From: JAHHLP01 sp041609895
GTDB taxonomy: Bacteria; Bacteroidota; Rhodothermia; Rhodothermales; JABDKH01
Assembly (NCBI GenBank): GCA_041609895.1
Contig: JBFIPX010000200.1
Span: 1-5,999 of the forward strand
Direction of reading: 5' to 3'
Length of the DNA stretch: 5,999 nucleotides
Position 1 is the first letter of the stretch. Each line of letters begins with the position of its first letter. Shown in pieces: positions 1-5,654 of the stretch. The position numbers were made by a program, and so were the translations under genes. Under the pieces are notes generated by a model, which was not told the origin of the DNA, made no database searches, and worked only from the letters and a program-made list of their open reading frames with translations.

Positions 1-58
1 CTACGGCAGCGAGAGCGAGCGAAAGAGTTGCAAACGAAAGGAAGCGCGGTGCTTTCAT
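1..58 (-). CDS. Start of a secreted protein (partial), probable paralogue of the S8 protease
   Basis: Nineteen codons are visible before the gene leaves the window. They read MKAPRFLSFATLSLALAAV, a short basic start followed by a hydrophobic stretch, as in an export signal peptide. The first six residues match the protease that starts at 2163, and the 18 bases covering them (41-58 and 2146-2163) are identical. The ATG sits at the same point relative to the structured leader as in the protease gene. By inference this is the duplicated partner of the protease, so an S8 protease or a related lipoprotein is expected beyond the edge, but no catalytic domain or lipobox cysteine is visible here. No purine-rich ribosome-binding site precedes the ATG. 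The start is well supported by the shared context; the function is not shown. Confidence 0.72.
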   Translation of the reverse strand, partial: MKAPRFLSFATLSLALAAV

Positions 59-243
59 GATATCGGCCAGAGTTTGGTCTCTGGCCCTGCCCGCGCAGAT
101 AGGACCGGTATGTGCAGGGCGCCGCACTCAGTGCGGGTACGCGAGCCAGCGAATTGCTGACCGAGCCCTGGTTACTCCACCCGTAAGAAGGACGGATGGT
201 TTGGCTCCATTCAGGAGCGAACTGAAATGCGATGAAAAGAACA
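59..243 (-). promoter_or_regulatory. Structured leader RNA, copy A (riboswitch-like)
   Basis: This is the leader of the gene starting at 58, read as RNA from 243 down to 59. Helices seen: P1 218-214/208-204; P2 199-192/184-177; P3 170-165/120-115, enclosing P4 161-156/150-145 and P5 136-131/127-122; and P6 86-79/72-65, just before the ATG. An alternative helix P7 (106-102/87-83) uses the same strand as the 5' arm of P6. A possible pseudoknot joins 144-140 to 95-91. Every helix has a counterpart in copy B at 2164-2350, with compensatory or compatible changes in P2, P4, P5, P6 and P7. The single-strand segments between helices are almost identical in the two copies. The 3' arm of P6 covers positions -14 to -7 of the mRNA, where a ribosome would bind. 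I do not recognise a known riboswitch class. Homology with copy B continues upstream, more weakly, to about 318. Confidence 0.75.
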
Positions 244-318
244 CTTCCGTCACCCCTCGATATCATTCCCGGGTAGAGGAAGCAGTGGAAGTATCGGCTG
301 TTCCACTTCAGACTTAAA

Positions 319-427
319 GACTTTATTCGGAGGCAGCGACGAGCCCGGCTCCGAAACACATACCCAACCTACGCGGCGCTTGGATCCGGCAGCTCGAAGG
401 ATTAGCTGTGCGAATCTCGCGTTCCGT
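319..427. other. Intergenic spacer without recognised content
   Basis: This lies between the decayed gene-2 tail and the conserved leader block. It corresponds in position to 2431-2508 in the other copy, but I see little sequence similarity. No gene, clear promoter or hairpin could be supported. Open frames crossing it have no start context or family resemblance. Confidence 0.4.
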
Positions 428-535
428 ACCATCCACCTGGCGGATTAGAGTCAGTCCTTCCTTGGCCACGCCATTCATCCTCGTCTCGAGCGTCCGGTTA
501 AATCTAAGGGGCCGTAAGAAAATCGCCGGAAGCCA
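428..535 (-). pseudogene. Decayed 3' end of a receiver/ATP-grasp gene (duplicate of 2509-5466)
   Basis: Translated on the minus strand, this segment reads RPLRFNRTLETRMNGVAKEG followed by LTL, against RHLRFDRPLEVKMNGVAKEG followed by LIL at the C-terminus of the intact protein (residues about 958-980). A 29-base run is identical (451-479 and 2532-2560). Just upstream, the residues SGDF are also conserved, but one extra base at about 514-518 shifts the frame between SGDF and RPLRF. The stop codon used by the intact gene is lost. Upstream of about 535 the similarity fades, so only the last 30-35 codons were copied or survive. It sits about 370 bases before the ATG at 58; the intact tail sits 345 bases before the protease ATG. 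It is a remnant of a tandem duplication and not a working gene. Confidence 0.85.
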
Positions 536-595
536 CACTATTCTGACTACGAATACCCTTCGTTCCAGCGCAGGGAATTTCTTCCCGGGCAACAA

Positions 596-626
596 GAGAG
601 CCCGACCCCTTGCGGGGCCGGGCTCG
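596..626 (-). terminator. Rho-independent terminator of the S8 protease gene
   Basis: A strong GC-rich hairpin has arms 625-614 and 609-598 with a four-base loop (613-610) and one mismatch (618/605). In the minus direction it is followed by a moderately T-rich run, TCTCTTGTTG. It lies about 75 bases beyond the protease stop codon at 700-702. No gene reads toward it from the other side, which fits termination of the protease transcript. Confidence 0.8.
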
Positions 627-699
627 GCTTCCGTCCAGACTGTCACGTCTCGGAGTGGAGCTTGTCACTTGTCTCTGAGGCTTCTGCCGTTACCGGCTG

Positions 700-2163
700 C
701 TAATTGGTCAGCACGCAGGGGTCGGTGCAGAACGCCTCCAGCCAGAGCCGACCGTCGGTCGTGTTGGCAGGTTTGTTCACGACATCTTTGTAAGCCATGC
801 CCACGAGTGTGTCGCGAACCTCCTGCGGTGACGCCATCGGGTTTTTTGCCAGGTAAAGCGCGGCGCCTCCGGTCACATGCGGCGCGGCCATGGACGTGCC
901 AGCCATCTCAACCCTCATCCCATAGTCCGGAGAAAGGGACCTGACCTGCTCTCCTGGCGCAAAAATGTCGACGACAGAACCGAAGTTCGAGAAGGGCGAG
1001 ATCTCCCAACCCTCGACACGACTGTGTTTCGGGCCGTTGGTTTCCTGCGCGCCTCTCGCCGACGCCACCGTAATCGCGTCTGCGACATGTGCGGGCGTCA
1101 CTGTGGAAGCGTCGATTCCGTCATTGCCTGCTGCAACCACTACGACGACTCCGGCGTCGATGCACCCCTGTACGGCCATGTCGAGCGCGGTGTACTCGGT
1201 CGTTCCCACGTCGGCGCCCAAACTGAGGTTGACGACGATCGGCTTGGACGGATTCAGTTCTTTCCGGGACTGAATGAGATCCAGCGCCTGAATCACCGAC
1301 GCCATGGAGGCATAGCCCTCGTTGCTGAAGACCTTGAAGTCGTGGACTCGGGCACCCGGGGCAGTCCCCACAAGGTACGTGGTATCGTCGATGGCGGCCG
1401 CAACGCCCGCGATGTGCGTTCCGTGGCCAATCTTGTCCTTTGCGCTCTCGAGAGTCTCTTCATATCGCTCGAGTACTTTGTAGCGCTCCAGCACCTTCGT
1501 TATGTCGAGCTCCTTCCCCCACTTGTCGAAGTCCACTCGCTCGACCACGTTCACGTCCGGATGATCGACACCCGTGTCGAGAATGTAGATGTCGACGTCG
1601 ACCGAGCCCTGGCCGTCGCCCGGCAAAGCCCACGTGTTATGGGCCTGAACCTTATTCAGGGTCGAGACGCGCTGCTGGCCATCCCCCATAGGCTCGGCCC
1701 AGCCGTCCGGGCTCTGCGTCATGCTCGGGTCGGGCTCGTACCAGTCGATTTCCGGATCGGCCTCGATCAACGCCAGAACTGCGTCCAGGTAACCAGAATT
1801 GATGTAGAGGCCGAACCCCGTAAACGACTTCTTGAACGACTTCGTTACGGCGGCGCCGTCGAGGGCATCGTAGCGCTCGAGAACACGGTCCGGTTCGAGC
1901 ACGACACTCGAGATGCTCAGGATGAAGTCGTTGGATGCGGTTGCCGTTGTCTCCGTAGAACTAGTACTGGTGTCGTTGTTGCCGCCCTTCTTCGTTCGAG
2001 AAAGAAACTTGGCATTGAAGAGATGCTGATGCCGCATCTTGGAGAGCTCCTGCTGCGCGATTGGCGATTCCGAGGACTCGTAAGGAGAATCGGTGCAGCC
2101 GGCAAAGACCAGTCCGATCAGCAGAAGTGAGAGGGCTTGAGAGAAGAAGCGCGGTGCTTTCAT
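700..2163 (-). CDS. Secreted subtilisin-like serine protease (peptidase S8), lipoprotein
   Basis: This is a 487-residue exported endopeptidase. Residues 1-23 form a lipoprotein-type signal peptide (hydrophobic LSLLLIGLVFAGC, lipidated Cys23); the residue after it is Thr, not Asp, which suggests the outer membrane. Residues 24-75 are a Ser/Thr-rich linker. Residues 78-147 resemble an I9 inhibitor propeptide, which chaperones folding and is then cleaved. The catalytic domain has the full triad: Asp196 (ILDTG), His247 (GHGTH) and Ser424 (GTSMAAPH), with oxyanion Asn347 (AAGND). The Asp-to-His spacing is about 51 residues against 32 in subtilisin BPN'; the extra segment carries two adjacent VLERY motifs (224-228, 230-234), and a third lies in the propeptide (94-98). 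Cys479 and Cys483 lie close together at the C-terminus. The ATG directly follows the structured leader, is the first residue of the signal peptide and is shared with the gene at 58. No classical ribosome-binding site is present. The substrate is unknown. Confidence 0.93.
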   Translation of the reverse strand: MKAPRFFSQALSLLLIGLVFAGCTDSPYESSESPIAQQELSKMRHQHLFNAKFLSRTKKGGNNDTSTSSTETTATASNDFILSISSVVLEPDRVLERYDALDGAAVTKSFKKSFTGFGLYINSGYLDAVLALIEADPEIDWYEPDPSMTQSPDGWAEPMGDGQQRVSTLNKVQAHNTWALPGDGQGSVDVDIYILDTGVDHPDVNVVERVDFDKWGKELDITKVLERYKVLERYEETLESAKDKIGHGTHIAGVAAAIDDTTYLVGTAPGARVHDFKVFSNEGYASMASVIQALDLIQSRKELNPSKPIVVNLSLGADVGTTEYTALDMAVQGCIDAGVVVVVAAGNDGIDASTVTPAHVADAITVASARGAQETNGPKHSRVEGWEISPFSNFGSVVDIFAPGEQVRSLSPDYGMRVEMAGTSMAAPHVTGGAALYLAKNPMASPQEVRDTLVGMAYKDVVNKPANTTDGRLWLEAFCTDPCVLTN

Positions 2164-2605
2164 GAGGTTGGACCAGAGTGATTGCTACTCTGATCCCGCC
2201 CGCGCAGATAGGATCGGTATGTGCAGGGCGCCGCAGCCAGCTGCGGGTACGCGGGCCGACTCTGAGAATCGACCGAGCCCTGGAACGCCATCCGTAAGAA
2301 GACGGATGGATCTGCTCCATTAAGGAGCGAACTGAAGTGCGATGTAAAGAACACCTCGGGCCGCGACGTAAATCTTTAACGACCATAGGAGGCAGAGGAG
2401 ATATCGGCAGAGCGCATTCAAACTTAAGCTACCACAACGTCCTCAACAGGAATCGTCTTCGACCCCTTCGACCGGCGCAACCCGCTTCGCAAGAGTCCCC
2501 CGTCTACATCATCCGTCTGGTGGCTTCAAAATCAGTCCTTCCTTGGCCACGCCATTCATCTTCACCTCGAGCGGGCGGTCAAATCGAAGGTGCCGAACGA
2601 AATCG
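2146..2605 (-). repeat. Diverged tandem duplication, arm B
   Basis: This is the partner of arm A (41-535). It covers the last 30-35 codons of the receiver/ATP-grasp gene, the intergenic region and the first six codons of the protease. Upstream of the leader a conserved patch remains (about 2385-2430, TTAAGTTTGAA followed by GCCGATA), matched at about 280-318 in arm A. That patch may hold the promoter of both leaders, but I could not pick -35 and -10 boxes with confidence. Confidence 0.8.
2164..2350 (-). promoter_or_regulatory. Structured leader RNA, copy B, upstream of the S8 protease (riboswitch-like)
   Basis: Read as RNA from 2350 down to 2164, it forms P1 2328-2324/2318-2314, P2 2309-2302/2295-2288 (8 pairs), and P3 2282-2277/2229-2224 enclosing P4 2273-2266/2262-2255 and P5 2246-2241/2236-2231. 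P6 2195-2187/2179-2171 ends eight bases before the ATG. Alternative P7 (2215-2211/2196-2192) shares a strand with P6, so both cannot form together. A pseudoknot is possible between 2254-2250 and 2204-2200. The best-conserved block, 2215-2235, is identical over 21 bases to 106-126 in copy A. The organisation (multi-helix core, then a helix next to the start codon with a competing partner) resembles a translational riboswitch. The ligand is unknown, and I match it to no class I know. It probably controls the protease below it; the upstream gene has no clear terminator, so read-through from it is possible. Confidence 0.77.
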
Positions 2606-5466
2606 CCCGAGGCTAGATCCTCTTGACGCTGCAGCCAGTCCCAGTCGACAGAATCTGCCTCGCTACCCGGATCTATCGTGAAATAGCCCACCTGGAAGGA
2701 AACCAGATTCTGAAAGAAGTGGGTACCCTGAGATGGCGGGACGACCAGGTCGCGAAAGCCTGCCTCGACAATCGCCCGGGCGCCGGAAATCTCGTTCCAC
2801 TTGACCGGAATACCCAGCCACGGATCGGACGAACCAAGCCGGCCGACGCCTATCAAAAGGTACTTGCGTTCCTCGCTCACCAGCTTCGCATTGAGTCGAG
2901 CAATCTCAGTGGCCGCCTGCCGGCTGCCAGCACGATCGAATAAGTCCGGGTCCACAACAAGTACATCTCTAATGTCCTCGATCCGACCACTCCCCAGTAC
3001 GGTTGAACTGGCGCAGAGAACCTCTTCTCCTTCGGAAATTGCCAGATCTACGGCGATGGCCTCACCCGACACTACCAACGGGCGCAGTTGCAGGAATGCG
3101 AATTCGTGAGGTTGTCCCGGCGGACCGTCCATGTTAACCGCGAACTCGATTTCTACGGGATGCGCCATTCCCTTTTCCCCGATCGCAAGCAGATCTCGCG
3201 AGATTTCAGCCAGCGGAAATACGCCGTGTTTGAGAATCGGGGCGAACGTGATCACAGGTATTCCCGGGCGCGCAGTTCCATCCACGATCGTATGATCGGC
3301 GACGTCGTACGTCGACGCCGTCCGAGCCAGCGTTCCGTCTTTGTTGGCCAACTCGATATCCAGTTGCTCCTCCTTCATCTCCGTGCCGTCTACGGGCAGC
3401 CCCCAGAATCCGCGCTGGCCGCTGTCGAGGATGTCGCGGATAGAGGTGAAGGGCATCGGATGCCTCGGATACTTCGGGCAGAACCGAACGCCGCTCCCGT
3501 CCTCCACCACGCTCTTACCCATTCCCAGGGCAACCGCCACTATGCCATCCTCGGGGAGCATGGGGCCTGTCGGATAGAAGTTGTACGAGCGCGCCACGCC
3601 CGAAAAACTGGGATAGAGATAGTCGCCATGACGCGCCCCGACGATCCTCTGGATGACCACGGCCATCTTTTCTTCCTCGAGGCGATAGGGGGTTGCCTCG
3701 AGATATGCACGCGCGTCGGCGGAAAATGTCGAGGCGTACACCTTTTTGATAGCTCTAAGCAGCAGGCGTAGACGTTTGTGAGGCTTCTCCAGGGTATCGC
3801 TGAGCATGAAGGTGTCGTACACGCCACTGAACGGCTGGTACTGTGAATCCTCGAGAATCGACGACGAGCGGACCGCCAGCGGATAGCGTGCGTGCTCGAG
3901 AAAGGCGCGCAGATCGCGCTTCACATCTTCGGCAAATTTGCCCGCCATGAACTTCCGGACGAGAGCGTTGTCGTCTTCTACACCCATGGCGAAGTCCCGG
4001 AGTTCATTGTCCTCGAGAAATCGGTCGAACACGTCCGTACCGAGGACAACAGCTGACGGGACTGCTACACGAACCCCGGGATATTTGTCGTCGTCCCAAT
4101 AGAGGCTCAGCATGTGCCGTGCGTACGCAAGGCCTCGTGCCTTTCCACCGAGCGACCCACCGCCAATTCGCGAGAAACTGTCGACCGCATCGAAGTTGTC
4201 CGCGTCAAAGTCAGCAATGATTCCCCGGTGCCGATCCCTGCGGTACTCCGAGATGGCGTGGACGAGGTTGTCACGAAGGTCCTCTACCGTCGCAAAGTCG
4301 GACACTTTCCGTGGCCGGAGGCGGTGAGCGAGCTCAAACTCGGTCCGCGCCTTGAGCCATTTAGAAAAATGGTTTCGCTCTCCATGAAAGCCGACCGATG
4401 ATGTCGGGACTGTCTTGAGGAACTTCTCCAGCGACTTGAGGTCGTGGGCTCGGCCGACCTCGCCGCCCTCCGGAGTGCGAAAAATGAAGTCGCCGAAGCC
4501 GAAGTTCTCAAGCATGAAACGGCGGAGATCCGTTAGCAATGTGGGTGACCCCTTGACCAGAAAGTCCGCGCCCACCGCGCGCGCCCTGGGATCGTTCTCG
4601 GGCCGGCTCGACTGCAAGAGAATCGGGACGTCCGGCCACTCCTTTTTTACCTTGCGAGCCAGCTCGAGGCCTGCGGTCTTGCTAACCTCATCGCCTTGAG
4701 GAAACTCGACGTCCGAAATAATGCCGAGTATGTTCTCCGAGTACTGTCTGAAATAGCCCCACGCTTCCTCGAAACTGGTGGCCAGCAGGATCTTTGGGCG
4801 CGCTCGCATTCGGAGAATTTTGTGCGAGAGATTTACGCCTTCGGAAATGAGCCGCTGCGACTGTTCGACGACCTCCGTATAGATGATTGGCAGGAACGAC
4901 GAGTAGTACTTGATGCTGTCCTCGACGACCAGAACGACCTGCACGCCCCCGAGGTCGCAGTCCACCTCCGCGTTCCAGGTGTCCTCGATCGACTTGACGA
5001 TCGCGACCAAAATCCGGACGTCGCCTTGCCAAAGGAAGATCCTGTCGATGCTGGAGGTGTCATTGCGCGCAAGGAAGTTGGCCAGTTCCCGGTTGTTGAA
5101 GGCCAGTAGTACGACTGGAATGTTCGGGCGCGACTCCTTGACCTCGCGGGCGAGTTCGGCCGCGTTCATGTCGCCGACATTTGCAGTCGTAATGATCAAG
5201 TTGAACCGCGGTTCAGAACGCGCCAGCGCGAGGGCGCTGGCGCCGTTAGAAAGGCGCGCGATCCCTGGTGATTGATAGAGATTGAGTTCGAGGAACTGGC
5301 TGACGAGCAGCTCGCTCAGCTGACCGTCTTCGGAGAGGATGAAAGACTCGTACGGGCTCGAGACTAGCAGGATATCCATGACCCGATGCGACATCAGATC
5401 CTGGAATCCCTGAAGGCTTTCTGATATGAATCCTGTGGAGGCGCGCGGTGCGCTCACGACGGCCAC
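2509..5466 (-). CDS. Receiver-receiver-ATP-grasp protein (PEP synthase/PPDK N-terminal-like domain)
   Basis: A 985-residue cytoplasmic protein with no signal peptide or membrane segment. Residues 28-163 have a receiver-like fold pattern but lack the acidic pocket and phosphorylatable Asp. Residues 174-320 are a second receiver with Glu182-Asp183, phospho-acceptor Asp252 (ISDVEFP), Ser286/Ser287 and Lys305, plus an extra segment around 200-225. Residues 429-800 match the PPDK/PEP-synthase ATP-binding domain: GGSLGGKARGL (Lys442), AVRSSSILED (Arg533), VIQRIVG, LGMGKSVVEDG, VEIEFA and a closing QLRPL (793-797). Residues 801-985 form a further module with SQGTHFFQNL (912-921). The swivelling phosphohistidine domain and PEP-binding barrel are absent, so a complete dikinase reaction is not expected; phosphate transfer to a partner or nucleotide sensing is possible. 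I recall similar PEP/pyruvate-binding proteins fused to receivers in several phyla, function unknown. The longest frame starts at GTG 5466; ATG at 5394 (residue 25), preceded by AGGA, may be the true start. Confidence 0.88.
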   Translation of the reverse strand: MAVVSAPRASTGFISESLQGFQDLMSHRVMDILLVSSPYESFILSEDGQLSELLVSQFLELNLYQSPGIARLSNGASALALARSEPRFNLIITTANVGDMNAAELAREVKESRPNIPVVLLAFNNRELANFLARNDTSSIDRIFLWQGDVRILVAIVKSIEDTWNAEVDCDLGGVQVVLVVEDSIKYYSSFLPIIYTEVVEQSQRLISEGVNLSHKILRMRARPKILLATSFEEAWGYFRQYSENILGIISDVEFPQGDEVSKTAGLELARKVKKEWPDVPILLQSSRPENDPRARAVGADFLVKGSPTLLTDLRRFMLENFGFGDFIFRTPEGGEVGRAHDLKSLEKFLKTVPTSSVGFHGERNHFSKWLKARTEFELAHRLRPRKVSDFATVEDLRDNLVHAISEYRRDRHRGIIADFDADNFDAVDSFSRIGGGSLGGKARGLAYARHMLSLYWDDDKYPGVRVAVPSAVVLGTDVFDRFLEDNELRDFAMGVEDDNALVRKFMAGKFAEDVKRDLRAFLEHARYPLAVRSSSILEDSQYQPFSGVYDTFMLSDTLEKPHKRLRLLLRAIKKVYASTFSADARAYLEATPYRLEEEKMAVVIQRIVGARHGDYLYPSFSGVARSYNFYPTGPMLPEDGIVAVALGMGKSVVEDGSGVRFCPKYPRHPMPFTSIRDILDSGQRGFWGLPVDGTEMKEEQLDIELANKDGTLARTASTYDVADHTIVDGTARPGIPVITFAPILKHGVFPLAEISRDLLAIGEKGMAHPVEIEFAVNMDGPPGQPHEFAFLQLRPLVVSGEAIAVDLAISEGEEVLCASSTVLGSGRIEDIRDVLVVDPDLFDRAGSRQAATEIARLNAKLVSEERKYLLIGVGRLGSSDPWLGIPVKWNEISGARAIVEAGFRDLVVPPSQGTHFFQNLVSFQVGYFTIDPGSEADSVDWDWLQRQEDLASGDFVRHLRFDRPLEVKMNGVAKEGLILKPPDG

Positions 5467-5597
5467 CTGTCAGAGTTGAGCGGTATCGCTTGCTGTCAAA
5501 GATACACTCTTTGCGCCCGGGCGGTGCAGGTACAACGAGTCTGCAGTCTGTGCTTCAAGATCCGGCGCGAGCACCCGCCCGCCCGGATCAATCTCAC
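5467..5597. other. Intergenic region between gdhA terminator and receiver/ATP-grasp gene
   Basis: This should contain the promoter of the downstream gene. I see a perfect TTGACA (minus strand, 5499-5494) but no acceptable -10 box at the right distance, and a ten-base palindrome CGCCCGGGCG at 5514-5523 that could be an operator or chance. No gene is present. Confidence 0.35.
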
Positions 5598-5640
5598 CAA
5601 AGAAAAAGCCGACAGATGACCGCCCCGTGCAGAAGGTCGG
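5598..5640 (-). terminator. Probable rho-independent terminator of gdhA
   Basis: In the minus direction, CCGAC (5640-5636) can pair with GTCGG (5613-5609), followed at once by CTTTTTCTTT. The T-rich tail is convincing; the stem is short with a long inner loop that may form additional pairs (for example CCCCG with CGGGG). It lies 15 bases past the gdhA stop, the expected place. Confidence 0.55.
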
Positions 5641-5654
5641 GGTCACAACCTCCG

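Larger units (their letters stand above)
41..535 (-). repeat. Diverged tandem duplication, arm A
   Basis: In transcription order this arm holds the gene-2 tail remnant (535-428), a poorly conserved spacer, a conserved block (about 318-59) and the shared signal-peptide codons (58-41). The same order with similar spacing occurs in arm B at 2146-2605. The two start codons are 2105 bases apart, which gives the repeat unit. Similarity is patchy: coding tail and structured leader are conserved and the spacer is not, so the duplication is not recent. Confidence 0.8.

Noticed and set aside
59..243. Integron attC or transposon-end interpretation of the repeated structured block
   Set aside because: Each block precedes a gene start at a fixed distance. 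There are no GTTRRRY/RYYYAAC core sites, inverted terminal repeats or recombinase in view, and the gene-2 remnant explains the repeat as a simple tandem duplication.
323..646. A 107-codon minus-strand frame covering the gene-2 remnant
   Set aside because: Its first part runs through the terminator hairpin and only the middle (the MNGVAKEG segment) resembles a protein. The intact gene's frame is shifted here. It is better described as a remnant than as a small gene.
408..944. A 178-codon plus-strand frame
   Set aside because: It crosses the remnant, the terminator and the antisense of the protease end. Its composition is Arg/Pro/Ser-rich and it has no recognisable motif.
877..2130. A 417-codon open frame on the plus strand
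   Set aside because: It lies antisense to the protease, whose full catalytic triad and signal peptide fix the coding strand. The antisense translation is Arg/His/Val-rich without any family motif, a common shadow in GC-rich genes.
2288..2328. P1 and P2 as a guanidine-II (mini-ykkC) tandem hairpin riboswitch
   Set aside because: The loops read TTAAT and CTTCTT and lack the ACGR loop signature of that class; the downstream gene is a protease, not a guanidine-related protein.
2380..2508. Terminator between the receiver/ATP-grasp gene and the leader
   Set aside because: Short GC pairings exist, but no stable hairpin with a T-rich tail was found, so read-through into the leader cannot be excluded.
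5471..5499. Sigma-70 promoter with a perfect TTGACA at 5499-5494
   Set aside because: At the expected spacing the -10 position reads ACTCTG, which is too poor a match to support a promoter call.
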